DNA of 25,179 bases. Origin: a virus. The translations under genes and the position numbers were made by a program. Every line of letters starts with the position of its first letter. The first letter of the stretch is position 1. The notes below the pieces were generated by a model. It searched no databases. It had not been told where the DNA came from and worked only from the letters and a program-made list of their open reading frames with translations. This document shows, in pieces, positions 1-6,926 of the stretch. The stretch lies in the IMG/VR virus record IMGVR_UViG_3300032235_000354, positions 1 to 25,179 of that record. One strand, 5' to 3'.

Positions 1-78
1 GTTAGTTTTGTTGCTGCGGCCCTTCTCGTTGGACTTGTCATTTGGTGCGCCAAAGTTTTTATTGAGGTGGTGAGGTAA
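1..78 (+). CDS. C-terminal end of a membrane protein (5' partial)
   Basis: Frame 1 is open from the left edge to a TAA at 76-78 and encodes 25 residues dominated by a hydrophobic stretch (FVAAALLVGLVIW) followed by a short charged tail. This looks like the last transmembrane helix of a small membrane protein. The stop overlaps the ATG of the next gene (TAATG), so it is probably translationally coupled to the lysis genes that follow. The start lies outside the window, and function cannot be told from this piece. Confidence 0.5.
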   Translation, partial: VSFVAAALLVGLVIWCAKVFIEVVR

Positions 79-560
79 TGGACCCGATCACATTAGCACT
101 TGCTGGCATGGCGGCTGTTCAAAAGACGGTTTCCATGATTAAAGAAGTTTCGGGAACAGTGGATGATGTTCGGAGTCTTGGCCCATTGCTTGGCAAATAC
201 TTTGAGCAAAAGCATGAAGTCACCAAGGCGCTAGACCAAGCCAAAAGCAGTGGTGGCTCCAACATGGGCAAAGCCATTCAAATTGAACTTGACCTTAAAG
301 CACAGAGAGACTTTGAGGAACAGGTCAAAGGGCTATTTTTCCCCAACAACATGGACGTATGGAATTCCATCATGGCCCGTGTTGCTGACATGAACAAGCA
401 AGACAAGATTGACGCGCAGATTGCTCGTGACCGTGCATTAAGGGCAAAGCAAGAGCGTGAAGAGCTTGTTGAAATCGTTATCGTGGTTGGCGGCGTAATA
501 CTGATTTTTCTCTTGGTAGGCTTTGGGGTTTACGTTGTCATGGATGCAAGGAGCGCATAA
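78..560 (+). CDS. Membrane-anchored protein of the lysis cassette, unknown function
   Basis: This 160-aa protein has a long charged, probably helical soluble part (residues 1 to about 128, ending in the Lys/Arg/Glu-rich stretch AKQEREELVE) and one strong transmembrane helix near the C terminus (about 131-154, IVIVVGGVILIFLLVGFGVYVV). It sits directly before the holin-like gene with no gap between stop and ATG. I do not recognise the family. The position suggests a lysis accessory or second holin-like protein, but a structural role is equally possible. The single C-terminal helix with a large N-terminal soluble part is unlike classic spanins, which have an N-terminal anchor. Confidence 0.75.
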   Translation: MDPITLALAGMAAVQKTVSMIKEVSGTVDDVRSLGPLLGKYFEQKHEVTKALDQAKSSGGSNMGKAIQIELDLKAQRDFEEQVKGLFFPNNMDVWNSIMARVADMNKQDKIDAQIARDRALRAKQEREELVEIVIVVGGVILIFLLVGFGVYVVMDARSA

Positions 561-1064
561 ATGTTATCTCTCATTTCTACCCTTGGTGGCTTGTTAATCT
601 CTGGCCTACCTAAGCTGCTGGAATACTTTCAAAATAAGGCCGACCAGAAACATGAACTGGCTTTAGCTGCTGTGCAAACAGAACGCGAACTGGCTTTGGC
701 CGCTGCTGGATTTGCAGCACAGGCACGGGTAGAGGAAATCCGCACAGAGCAAGTGGCAATGCAGACCGAAGCTCAGATGACTGAAGCTGCTCTTGTTCAC
801 GATGCCAAGGTTCTTGAGAAGGCATCGACATGGGTATCTAGCTATGTAGGTACTGTGCGGCCAACAGTCACCTATATCTTTGTTATTGAATTGGTGCTGA
901 TTAACATCTTCATGGCTTGGTACTTGTATCAGCATCCCGGCTTAATTCGCAGCATTGATGATGTCATCTTGTACTCTGACCTGATCTTCTCAAGCGATGA
1001 AATGGCAATGCTTGGCGGTATCATTGGGTTTTGGTTTGGATCACGCAATTGGGGCAAGAAGTGA
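561..1064 (+). CDS. Holin-like protein of the 3-TM gene-transfer-agent holin type
   Basis: A 167-aa protein. The middle (about 25-95) is a charged Glu/Ala/Gln-rich helix likely to be a coiled coil. The C-terminal half has hydrophobic segments at about 100-121 and 145-160 and the pattern VRPTVTYIF...GFWFGSRNWGKK. An Arg-Pro before the first helix and a terminal G-x-x-x-x-S-R-x-x-x-K are typical of the 'holin of 3TMs, for gene-transfer release' family (GTA_holin_3TM). Such proteins are thought to permeabilise the inner membrane so the endolysin can reach the cell wall. It lies immediately upstream of the endolysin gene, which supports the call. The residue pattern was read by eye, not scored. 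Confidence 0.75.
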   Translation: MLSLISTLGGLLISGLPKLLEYFQNKADQKHELALAAVQTERELALAAAGFAAQARVEEIRTEQVAMQTEAQMTEAALVHDAKVLEKASTWVSSYVGTVRPTVTYIFVIELVLINIFMAWYLYQHPGLIRSIDDVILYSDLIFSSDEMAMLGGIIGFWFGSRNWGKK

Positions 1065-1570
1065 AACTGAGCAAGGCAGGTGAAGACCTGATGCACAGGT
1101 TTGAGGGGTTTAGAAATAAGCCTTACCTTTGCCCTGCTCACATCTGGACGATTGGCTACGGCCATGTGCTGTACCAAGAGCAAATCAGATTGCCTGTGGT
1201 GCGTGTGCCTGATAAGCACACACCAATGATTCGCAAAGAAATGCCTTTGCAAATAGAGGACTTCCGCATTTGGAGTAAAGATGAAATCGATGCGCTATTC
1301 CGAAAAGATGTCGATTCTTTTGAACGTGGTGTTCTACGACTTGTTCCCGGCGTTATTGGCCGTCAAGGCAGCTTTGACGCTCTTGTCTCTATTTCCTACA
1401 ATTTTGGATTAGGCAACCTCCAACGCTCCACCATCCGTATGAAGGCTAATAGAGGCGATTGGGAGGGTGCTGCGGAGGCTTTTATGGCATGGACTAAGGG
1501 TGGTGGCAAAGTCCTGCCCGGACTCGTTAAAAGGCGTCAGGCAGAGATTGCCTTATTCCTTCAAGAGTGA
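1061..1570 (+). CDS. Endolysin, T4/P22-type lysozyme (glycoside hydrolase family 24)
   Basis: Predicted muramidase that cleaves peptidoglycan at the end of infection. The signature is E15 (in RFEGFR), C24 and T30 followed by IGYGH, i.e. the E-8aa-(D/C)-5aa-T triad with Cys in the place of the T4 Asp, as in many phage endolysins. The C-terminal part contains the conserved SISYNFG and a late lysozyme-type motif near KRRQAEIALF. I chose the GTG at 1061, which overlaps the holin stop (GTGA); a TTG at 1031 would add 10 residues. No signal peptide or anchor is visible, so release should depend on the holin. No clear terminator follows before the convergent gene at 1719. Confidence 0.92.
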   Translation: MKLSKAGEDLMHRFEGFRNKPYLCPAHIWTIGYGHVLYQEQIRLPVVRVPDKHTPMIRKEMPLQIEDFRIWSKDEIDALFRKDVDSFERGVLRLVPGVIGRQGSFDALVSISYNFGLGNLQRSTIRMKANRGDWEGAAEAFMAWTKGGGKVLPGLVKRRQAEIALFLQE

Positions 1571-1718
1571 AATTGGAATGTAGGAGCAAGCCTCTGATGC
1601 GCTTGACTCTACACTGACAATTGGAGTGCGTGGCCCCGACACCTGTTCAGGGTGATAAAGCCAACGCTTGCAATTGCGGCAGAAGTTGTCTGGCAATTCA
1701 GGATCTCACCGACAGACA
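1571..1718. other. Convergent intergenic gap between lysis and early operons
   Basis: This 148-base gap separates the end of the rightward lysis genes from the end of the leftward early operon. I found only weak hairpins (for example CACC...GGTG near 1640-1655) and no GC-rich stem followed by a T run on either strand, so no intrinsic terminator can be called. No tRNA or ORF is evident. Confidence 0.5.
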
Positions 1719-1961
1719 TCAAGCAGCAGTGGCTGCATTCCCATACTCCAACTCAAGCAGCAGTTCTAGGTAATGGATTGCTTTGCGAATGTCAGCAGCA
1801 CCATTCTTTTCTTTGTGACGAGTAACGTACTTGACCACGTTGCCCTCACAAAAACCTAGATTGTTGGCGTGGATGTAGACAATGGGCTGGATGCCTTTGT
1901 CTTTGTAGTGGCTACCTGATACCTGCTTATCAAGCGCAGAAGTAGTAAGGTCAAAAATCAT
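1719..1961 (-). CDS. DUF3310 family phage protein (SaV-like)
   Basis: An 80-aa protein carrying the DUF3310 pattern: SGSHYKDKGIQPIVYIHANNLGFCEGNVVKYVTRH, then KNGAADIRKAIHYLELLLELE. The family is common in phage early regions and sits near nucleotide-metabolism genes, but its biochemical role is not established. The start was set at the ATG at 1961, which overlaps the TGA of the upstream gene (TGATG) and has an AAGGAG five bases before it. A GTG one codon earlier would put the ribosome site too close. It is the last gene of the leftward operon. Confidence 0.88.
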   Translation of the reverse strand: MIFDLTTSALDKQVSGSHYKDKGIQPIVYIHANNLGFCEGNVVKYVTRHKEKNGAADIRKAIHYLELLLELEYGNAATAA

Positions 1962-2266
1962 CACGACTCCTTCACAAAGATGCCTTCTGGCGACAGATAA
2001 CCCTTGCGGTCTTTAATCTGCTCATAAGCGTGTTCAAAACACTTTACAAGGTCAAGATCAGCAGTGGCGCAACCCATCACAAGGGTGACAAGAATATCGC
2101 CGTATGCGTCAATCATGGCCTCGCGGTCATTGACTGTAATTGCTTGCAGCAGCTCGCCAACTTCTTCAAGCGTCTTGATGGCTTGCGCTCGTGGATTGCT
2201 GTGCTGAACAATCTGACGAGCCTCACCCCATCTCACAACTTTCATCTCAATGTCTGCGTAGCTCAT
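1961..2266 (-). CDS. MazG-like nucleotide pyrophosphohydrolase
   Basis: A 101-aa protein of the all-alpha NTP pyrophosphohydrolase superfamily, which hydrolyses (d)NTPs or related nucleotides to the monophosphate and PPi. The first metal motif is intact (KTLEEVGELLQA, EExxE at about residues 34-38). The second appears as DAYGDILVTL at about 54-63; here the acidic residues are D...D with Ala where the classic ExxD has Glu, as in many phage relatives. The start at 2266 overlaps the stop of the upstream gene (ATGA). Housekeeping of the nucleotide pool during replication is the likely job. The substrate cannot be inferred. Confidence 0.85.
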   Translation of the reverse strand: MSYADIEMKVVRWGEARQIVQHSNPRAQAIKTLEEVGELLQAITVNDREAMIDAYGDILVTLVMGCATADLDLVKCFEHAYEQIKDRKGYLSPEGIFVKES

Positions 2267-2472
2267 GCCTGCTCCAGTGACAGTTCATCTTGACCGGGAC
2301 GAATGGCTGTCTCAACAGACTGCCCTTTGGCGACCAGATCAATCAACTGATCTTGTGTTGGGATGTCAACATTGATGATGCCTGTGGCAACATGGTTGAG
2401 TGCTTGTGCGCGTGTGTTTGCACGAACAAGACGGCTTTCGCATCCGTAACTGACAATGTAAATTCTCGACAT
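2263..2472 (-). CDS. Small hypothetical early protein
   Basis: A 69-aa protein beginning MSRIYIVSYG and ending DELSLEQA. The frame is open further upstream to 2544, but the ATG at 2472 is preceded by an AGGAAAAG ribosome site at good spacing and the upstream part has low-complexity, non-coding-looking composition. The N terminus (RIYIVSYGCESRLVRANTRAQALNHVA) resembles the short beta-strand plus helix layout of many small phage proteins of unknown role. The stop overlaps the start of the MazG-like gene by four bases. Confidence 0.75.
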   Translation of the reverse strand: MSRIYIVSYGCESRLVRANTRAQALNHVATGIINVDIPTQDQLIDLVAKGQSVETAIRPGQDELSLEQA

Positions 2473-2589
2473 ATCTTTTCCTGTGGTTAAAAAATGGGTG
2501 GGCCTACTCGCTGCACTGCGCTGTGGGCAGGGAAGTCTCCCCACAGTCGGGACTCACCCCCGTTGCAGCATTTGCTTTCGGCCCAAAAA
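2473..2589. other. Intercistronic gap with a stem-loop in the early operon
   Basis: 117 bases between the small secreted protein gene and the 69-aa gene. An inverted repeat CTGTGGG (2521-2527) / CCCACAG (2540-2546) could form a 7-bp stem with a 12-base loop. No U run follows on either strand, so it is more likely an RNA processing or stability element than a terminator. Confidence 0.35.
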
Positions 2590-2739
2590 TCAGAAGCAGG
2601 TTGTGGTGCAATTGCTACCGTAGCAGCAAGTGGTGCAAGTGACCATACGGTTGCCTTGGAAAACTGTGTGAGTGGAGCAAGTGGCCCACACGGCTGTGGC
2701 AGATGCGGCAAGCGTAAGAGCGATGATGACTTTTTTCAT
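2590..2739 (-). CDS. Small secreted cysteine-rich protein (49 aa)
   Basis: The leftward frame encodes 49 residues. The first 19, MKKVIIALTLAASATAVWA, form a classic Sec signal peptide: Lys-Lys n-region, hydrophobic core and an A-x-A-like cleavage site after A19. The predicted mature part is 30 residues, rich in Thr and Cys, with cysteines at 21, 35, 38, 39, 44 and 48 (core TCTTCCYGSNC). Six cysteines would allow three disulfides in the periplasm or outside the cell. The start has GAGGT at the right distance, inside the stop codon region of the Gp157-like gene, so it is co-translated with it. I do not recognise the family. A secreted product inside a DNA-metabolism operon is odd. Confidence 0.72.
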   Translation of the reverse strand: MKKVIIALTLAASATAVWATCSTHTVFQGNRMVTCTTCCYGSNCTTTCF

Positions 2740-2746
2740 GTTGACC

Positions 2747-3241
2747 TCATTTGATGGTTAAACGATCTTTGCGAACAATGTAAGCACCAGCTACAGGCTC
2801 ACCAGCAAGAATGGCATTCTTGATCTTGGTTTTGCTTGGCTCTGGAGGCTTGGGGTCGTTGCACAATTCAAGCGCAAACTTTGCGCCATCCTCAATGACA
2901 ACAGACTCGTCACGATCAAGATACAGCTTGACAACGAAAGAGCCATCAGCAGCTTTAATTTCGTGGATTCCTGCCGTCTTCATGTTCTCGGCAAGGTAAT
3001 CCTTCAACTTTTCAGCTTTGCGCTCGTAGGCCGTTTGCAGGGCTTTGATGCGCTTGATGGCGGCTTTTGCTTGTTCAGCATCTGACTCGCAGTTAAGGAC
3101 GTAGGCTGCAACAGCGTTTGCTTTGTTGCCGAGCATGACCCGGAACTCTTCAAACGCTGGCAAAGCCTCGCCAGTCTCTGGATCAAAAAGATCGTCAAGT
3201 TGCTCACGGAAGTCGTGGGCTAATTGGTAGAGACTGGTCAT
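2747..3241 (-). CDS. Siphovirus Gp157-like protein
   Basis: A 164-aa protein matching the Gp157 family pattern: N-terminal MTSLYQLAHDFREQLD, an acidic linker DPETGEALP, a helical coiled-coil middle (about 40-88, with ALQTAYERKAEKLKDYLAENM), then a beta-rich C-terminal half with DPKPPEPSKTKIKNAILAGEPVAGA. In the family founder from Streptococcus thermophilus phages the protein was linked to phage resistance when expressed in the host. In proteobacterial phages it usually sits beside SSB-like and recombination genes, as here. Its molecular role is still unclear. The start lies 2 bases after the SSB-like gene's stop. Confidence 0.85.
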   Translation of the reverse strand: MTSLYQLAHDFREQLDDLFDPETGEALPAFEEFRVMLGNKANAVAAYVLNCESDAEQAKAAIKRIKALQTAYERKAEKLKDYLAENMKTAGIHEIKAADGSFVVKLYLDRDESVVIEDGAKFALELCNDPKPPEPSKTKIKNAILAGEPVAGAYIVRKDRLTIK

Positions 3242-3243
3242 GG

Positions 3244-3882
3244 TCAGAACGCTGTGTCATCCATGTCATCAAAGCCGCTGCCTGTAGGCGCAACCGAGTG
3301 ACCAGCAGCCTTGGCAAACTCAGGGCTGCGCTTGATGGCGTCCTTGAGCTTATCGTGGAATGAGTCAAACAAAGCCCAATCAGGATTGTCCAAGTCAAAC
3401 ATCACTGTGTCGTGAATAGGCGCTGGCTTGCTGGCCTTCAATGCTGTAGGCAATGGAGTCAGATTGGCTACGTTGCTGTACGTCTTGCCGTTAGTCTCGC
3501 TGGTGGTCACGTTGACCATGCAGTACGCACCAATCAGCTTGCTGATGTCAAAGCCTTTAGCTTCCTCGTCAGTAAATTCACGACCACGCCAAGATTGCAG
3601 GTCTTTACGCAGCGATGCTTTCTCGCTGAGAGACAAAGTGTATGACTTGCTGATGGTCATAGGCATCTCTTTGCCATCAAACTCAACGGTCAGAGGTTTG
3701 CCTTCCTCGTCCTCGCCAAACAACTCCCAAGCAACACGAATCTTGTGCTGCAATTTCTCGCCATACTGACCGCTAGACAACTGAGTGCCAAGGTCGATTA
3801 ACGAATAGCAACGACCAATGTGAACGCCAGAAGGCACACGTTTGAAGTTACCACCACCACTGTCAGATGCTACAAAGCCCAT
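3244..3882 (-). CDS. Conserved early phage protein, probable SSB-like DNA-binding protein
   Basis: A 212-aa protein with a beta-rich N-terminal two thirds (residues 1 to about 150, including HIGRCYSLIDLGTQ and AYCMVNVTTSETNGKTYSNVANLTPLP) that could be an OB-like fold. A helical segment follows, then an acidic C-terminal tip GFDDMDDTAF. A short acidic tail ending in Phe resembles the DDDIPF tip by which SSBs recruit partners. It lies directly upstream of the Gp157-like gene, a pairing common in phages. A strong AGGAG site precedes ATG 3882. The SSB role is an inference from tail and context; the protein is not a recognisable standard SSB. Confidence 0.7.
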   Translation of the reverse strand: MGFVASDSGGGNFKRVPSGVHIGRCYSLIDLGTQLSSGQYGEKLQHKIRVAWELFGEDEEGKPLTVEFDGKEMPMTISKSYTLSLSEKASLRKDLQSWRGREFTDEEAKGFDISKLIGAYCMVNVTTSETNGKTYSNVANLTPLPTALKASKPAPIHDTVMFDLDNPDWALFDSFHDKLKDAIKRSPEFAKAAGHSVAPTGSGFDDMDDTAF

Positions 3883-3928
3883 TTTATTCTCCTGAAATAA
3901 TTGCCATTAAATAGGTTGGCAAAACACC

Positions 3929-4084
3929 TTAACTTTTACGATTGATTGGTTTGGCAAGCAGCCATTTGTCGCCAAGGAAACGGATTGATTTGATCCACTC
4001 CCTCATGTTGTGTCGCTGTGTGCTAACTGGCACACCATCTACGCAGTACAAGCCGCGAACCCGTGTAAGAAATGTTGTGTTCAT
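3929..4084 (-). CDS. Small basic hypothetical protein, first gene of the leftward operon
   Basis: A 51-aa Arg/Lys-rich protein starting MNTTFLTRVRGLYC and ending AKPINRKS. The ATG at 4084 has AGGAG five bases upstream; an ATG nine codons earlier has no good ribosome site. It is the first gene downstream of the predicted leftward promoter at 4134-4162. The high basic content would fit nucleic acid binding, but no domain is recognised. Confidence 0.65.
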   Translation of the reverse strand: MNTTFLTRVRGLYCVDGVPVSTQRHNMREWIKSIRFLGDKWLLAKPINRKS

Positions 4085-4133
4085 ATGAACTCCTGTCTTG
4101 TTGAGCCTCAATGTTATGACGCATCAAACAAAA

Positions 4134-4162
4134 AAAATACTAGGACATACCCTAATAGACAA
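4134..4162 (-). promoter_or_regulatory. Probable sigma70 promoter of the leftward early operon
   Basis: On the minus strand TTGTCT (4162-4157) and TATTTT (4139-4134) are separated by exactly 17 bases, each matching 4 of 6 consensus positions. The spacer is almost entirely filled by an interrupted dyad (TAGG...CCTA), which is likely an operator. The predicted transcript would start about 40 bases before ATG 4084. A rightward promoter for the gene at 4191 probably overlaps here but has no convincing boxes. Confidence 0.5.
4140..4155. promoter_or_regulatory. Operator-like dyad CTAGGACATACCCTAA
   Basis: Arms TAGG (4141-4144) and CCTA (4151-4154) flank six bases and fall between the -35 and -10 boxes of the leftward promoter. 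The half site TACCCTA (4148-4154) recurs at 10915-10921 and 12413-12419, also in non-coding regulatory DNA. A shared phage or host regulator is inferred. Confidence 0.45.
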
Positions 4163-4190
4163 GCTGGTCAACAATGATAACCTTGCCAGC

Positions 4191-4391
4191 ATGACTACAC
4201 CAGACCAACGCGAAACAGATGCCGCATGGGAGCTTTGCATTGATGCATTGCAAGCCATTAGGCAATACACTTTTGATCCCGGCGACTTTGACGCAGCAAC
4301 TGTTGCAGTGCTGTGCCGAGCCATTGAATTAACAGCAAAAAAGGAAGTTGAAATATGCTACAAGCAAAGCGGTACTACCTTGACCAATTAA
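4191..4391 (+). CDS. Small hypothetical protein, first gene of the rightward early operon
   Basis: A 66-aa acidic helical protein beginning MTTPDQRETDAAWELC. The frame stays open to an ATG at 4116 and a TTG at 4098, but the 4116-4190 stretch contains the leftward promoter and its dyad, and in this frame is rich in rare codons (several ATA and CTA), so I prefer ATG 4191. No good ribosome site precedes either choice. The end overlaps the next gene by 37 bases. No domain is recognised. Confidence 0.55.
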   Translation: MTTPDQRETDAAWELCIDALQAIRQYTFDPGDFDAATVAVLCRAIELTAKKEVEICYKQSGTTLTN

Positions 4392-4753
4392 AGCACGGTC
4401 CGAAGTCGCACCGAACTATCATGAACAACATGGCAAACAAGTTTGAGGTTAGCGCGGCCAAGATAAGGGATGACTTGCTGAAGGAAGGCTTGATTGCTGC
4501 TGACCAATACAAGAACATCGGCCTGACAGACAAGCGCAATTACGCCTACAGGTTGACAGGCAAAAAGCTGAATCAGGATACGCAGGATGTACAGTGTTGG
4601 CCTGATGGGCTGGTCAAATCAACTGGCAACGCCTTTGATTGGCGCAGCAAGGAATGTACGTTAATAAGCAGGCAGGACATTGCCAACGCCAAGAATGCTG
4701 GCAGGCCGACCAACTACAACCCGCATCCAATCACCACTTTCTCAAGGGCTTGA
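4355..4753 (+). CDS. Small winged-helix-like phage protein
   Basis: A 132-aa protein with an N-terminal winged-helix-like region (about 5-68: RTIMNNMANKFEVSAAKIRDDLLKEGLI, then a beta wing KRNYAYRLTG). A polar tail ends GRPTNYNPHPITTFSRA. The AAGGAAG before ATG 4355 supports the start inside the previous gene. Likely a DNA-binding regulator or replication accessory; one of several such small proteins in this operon. Confidence 0.65.
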   Translation: MLQAKRYYLDQLKHGPKSHRTIMNNMANKFEVSAAKIRDDLLKEGLIAADQYKNIGLTDKRNYAYRLTGKKLNQDTQDVQCWPDGLVKSTGNAFDWRSKECTLISRQDIANAKNAGRPTNYNPHPITTFSRA

Positions 4754-4784
4754 TTGGTGGTATAGTTATCTGAAACCCGGCTAG

Positions 4785-4804
4785 GCAGAGAGTAGCTACT
4801 CTGC
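4785..4804. promoter_or_regulatory. Imperfect palindrome before the replication gene
   Basis: GCAGAGAGTAGCTACTCTGC is almost a perfect palindrome: GCAG-AG-AGTAG pairs with CTACTCTGC with a two-base bulge. It lies about 60 bases before the DUF1376 gene in the only sizable gap of the first part of the operon, so it may be an operator or an RNA hairpin in the leader. No T run follows. Confidence 0.35.
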
Positions 4805-4864
4805 TGAAAAGTGAACTCCCCACCTGCCGTTGTTTCTTTCCGGGAGATTTGCGGAGTTGCTTCA

Positions 4865-5686
4865 ATGCACTATTACCAATTCAATATTGGCGATTACAAA
4901 AGCCATACCGAACATCTTTCTGAGATGGAAGACCTTACCTATCGGCGTTTGCTTGATTGGTACTACCTTCACGAAAGTCCAATACCTTTAGATGAGGTAG
5001 AGGTGGCAAGACAGATTCGTATGCGTTCGCATAGCGACTGCATTGCAGTCGTATTGCGCGAGTATTTTGAGCTAACTGATAATGGTTGGATTCATCATCG
5101 TGCCAACAAAGAATTGGCAAAGGCCGGAGAAAAATCTAGTAAGGCAAGTCAGAGTGCAAAGGCTCGTTGGGACAAAAAGCCTAACAAAAACAAAGACTTA
5201 GCTGTTGATGCGAACGCATTGCGAATGCAATCCGAAGGCAATGCTACACATAACACAGAACACATTACACAAAACACAGAACACAAGAAAGAATTGCCGC
5301 AGGGCAAGCCTGCTAAACCCAAGCGCAAGACTTCAATATCAGATGATTTTTCTGTTAGTCAGAGAGTCAAAGATTGGGCCAAACAAAAAGGCTTTGACAA
5401 ACTTGATGAGCATCTTGATGCTTTTGCCCGTAAAGCAAAAATGAACGGCTACCAGTACCTTGATTGGGACTTGGCTTTTATGGAGGCTGTTAGGGAGGAT
5501 TGGGCCAAGATTCGTGGAAAACCATCTTTTGCCCAACAGGCTGCTGACATTGCCAGAACAACAGTCCCTGCCCAACACTCTGGCCCTGACCCTGTGCTGC
5601 TCAAGATTGCGGCTGACAGGGAAAAGGCCACGCCTATGCCTGAGCATATTCGTCAACAAATCAATCAAGTTCTGAGAAAAGCATGA
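4865..5686 (+). CDS. DUF1376 (YdaU-like) replication initiation/replisome organiser protein
   Basis: A 273-aa protein. The N-terminal domain (about 1-95) has the DUF1376 signature: MHYYQFNIGDYKSHTEHLSEMEDLTYRRLLDWYY and later LREYFELTDNGWIHHR. A charged low-complexity linker (about 100-160) follows, then a helical C-terminal domain (about 165-225, SVSQRVKDWAKQKGF...LDWDLAFMEAVREDWAKIRG) of the type seen in phage replication initiators and DnaT-like helicase loaders. Such proteins are thought to bind the origin and recruit the host helicase. ATG 4865 has GGAG eight bases upstream and begins exactly where the domain begins. No helicase gene is seen in the window. Confidence 0.85.
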   Translation: MHYYQFNIGDYKSHTEHLSEMEDLTYRRLLDWYYLHESPIPLDEVEVARQIRMRSHSDCIAVVLREYFELTDNGWIHHRANKELAKAGEKSSKASQSAKARWDKKPNKNKDLAVDANALRMQSEGNATHNTEHITQNTEHKKELPQGKPAKPKRKTSISDDFSVSQRVKDWAKQKGFDKLDEHLDAFARKAKMNGYQYLDWDLAFMEAVREDWAKIRGKPSFAQQAADIARTTVPAQHSGPDPVLLKIAADREKATPMPEHIRQQINQVLRKA

Positions 5687-5967
5687 AGCCGACACGACAA
5701 CAAGCAATCCGTGAGTTGCTGAAAAAACATCACTACGGCCTGACACGGCAGCAACTTTCTGACGCCTTGAATATTCATGTTGCCAACATCAGCAAAGCTG
5801 TCAAAGGTATGCCGGACGTTTACGTTGACCGCTGGCAGATGGGGGAACGCAAGTCGTACCAGAAGGTGTTTTGTGTGGTTGACGTTCCTGAAGACTGTCC
5901 ACATCCAAAGGATAGGGTTTACGCCAATACCAAACCCAAGACAGTTTGGAGACAATTGCAAGCATGA
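5683..5967 (+). CDS. Winged-helix DNA-binding protein
   Basis: A 94-aa protein: helix-turn-helix at about 18-45 (LTRQQLSDALNIHVANISKAVKG) followed by a short wing. It starts inside the stop of the DUF1376 gene (ATGA), suggesting coupling with replication. Could be a local regulator; no exact family is recognised. Confidence 0.65.
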   Translation: MKPTRQQAIRELLKKHHYGLTRQQLSDALNIHVANISKAVKGMPDVYVDRWQMGERKSYQKVFCVVDVPEDCPHPKDRVYANTKPKTVWRQLQA

Positions 5968-6152
5968 CACGAACATACGCACTTAAAAAGCTGCTTGAAC
6001 ACGGCGAACTGTCCAGCAAAGAGATTGAAGAAATTACCTGCTGGACAACAAAGCAAGTTTGGGCCAGCATTCAGCGTCTGCAAAAGACACACACTGTTCG
6101 CAAGTACCCACAAATGAAGTGGGGCTTGATTTCACTATGGCCTTACCCATGA
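5964..6152 (+). CDS. Small winged-helix protein
   Basis: A 62-aa protein, MTRTYALKKLLEHGELSSKEI..., with a helix-turn-helix (about 15-40: SSKEIEEITCWTTKQVWASIQRLQ) and a short wing to the end. It resembles a stand-alone wHTH domain. ATGA overlap with the previous gene. The frame extends to 5946, but the overlapping ATG is the likely start. Confidence 0.65.
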   Translation: MTRTYALKKLLEHGELSSKEIEEITCWTTKQVWASIQRLQKTHTVRKYPQMKWGLISLWPYP

Positions 6153-6355
6153 GCAGAAGACCAGTATCAGACGAAGGCGATAGGTACATGATTGAGTTGG
6201 GCGAAGCAAGAGTTTTGCTTTGCACCTACCAAACACTCAAACGCAGCGTGTTGACTGCCGACCGCATTGAATACCTTGAAAGACGCTACGGCACTGGCTC
6301 AGTACAGCGCATTCGTGGCTACATGAAGAAACTACAAGACGGAGAACTGGAATGA
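6149..6355 (+). CDS. Small hypothetical protein
   Basis: A 68-aa protein starting MSRRPVSDEGDRYMIELGEA, rich in charged residues and predicted helical in the second half (ERRYGTGSVQRIRGYMKKLQDGELE). ATGA overlaps at both ends show it is part of the translated chain. No domain is recognised. Confidence 0.65.
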   Translation: MSRRPVSDEGDRYMIELGEARVLLCTYQTLKRSVLTADRIEYLERRYGTGSVQRIRGYMKKLQDGELE

Positions 6356-6615
6356 GATATGCCGCTAGGGTTGACGCAAACCAAGCGCAAGTCGTGTCGG
6401 CTCTTAGGGCTGCTGGCGCTTATGTGTGGATTATTGGTTTGCCTATTGACCTTTTGGTGGGCTACAACAATCACACATACTTGGTTGAGATCAAGGATGG
6501 CTCCAAAAAGCGTTTGACAAAGCTACAGCAAGACTTTTTTGAGTTTTGGACTGGAGGTAGCTTGCATCGCGTTGATGGGCCTGAAGACGCTTTACGCATG
6601 ATTGGGGTTTTATGA
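6352..6615 (+). CDS. VRR-NUC domain nuclease
   Basis: An 87-aa minimal PD-(D/E)XK nuclease. The catalytic pattern is visible: D33 in GLPIDLLVG, then E46 and K48 in YLVEIKDG, followed by LTKLQQDFFEFW, which is typical of phage VRR-NUC proteins. Members are thought to cut branched DNA, such as Holliday junctions, and are found beside NinB as here. ATGA overlaps at both ends. Confidence 0.85.
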   Translation: MRYAARVDANQAQVVSALRAAGAYVWIIGLPIDLLVGYNNHTYLVEIKDGSKKRLTKLQQDFFEFWTGGSLHRVDGPEDALRMIGVL

Positions 6616-6926
6616 AGCCCGACATGAAAAGCCGTGAGCAGGAAAAGATGTATCACAGCATCATTGGGCAGATTGCCAAGCAGGCCATGCTGCACGGTAG
6701 CCGATGGACGCAAGAATCATGGAAGCGATTTCTGATTGACCAATGGGCGCACGAAAGTGGCGAGATGAAGTCCATCAGCAAGATCATGCCAAGCATTGAT
6801 GGCGAACGGGTTGTACAGCTAGGCCACCAAAGCAGACGCTTTACCAAAGAGCAAGCCATTAGCTTTACCGAGTGGCTGTTGTATTGGGCCAACACTAACG
6901 GGGTAACAATCAATGAAATTTCCTGA
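6612..6926 (+). CDS. ninB: NinB-like recombination protein
   Basis: A 104-aa protein with the NinB pattern: a helical N-terminal half with WTQESWKRFLIDQW, then MPSIDGERVVQLGHQSRRFTKEQAISFTEWLLYWANTNGV. Lambda NinB (Orf) is a recombination mediator that binds single-stranded DNA and SSB and helps RecA-type loading without RecFOR. Here it lies between a VRR-NUC nuclease and a Ref-like nuclease, forming a recombination group. It overlaps the next gene by 14 bases. Confidence 0.82.
   Translation: MKPDMKSREQEKMYHSIIGQIAKQAMLHGSRWTQESWKRFLIDQWAHESGEMKSISKIMPSIDGERVVQLGHQSRRFTKEQAISFTEWLLYWANTNGVTINEIS

Noticed and set aside
1571-1718. Bidirectional terminator between convergent operons
   Set aside because: Only 4-bp hairpins without a T run were found.
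2494-2754. Rightward 86-codon ORF opposite the small secreted protein
   Set aside because: No ribosome site; the opposite strand has signal peptide, ribosome site and operon context.
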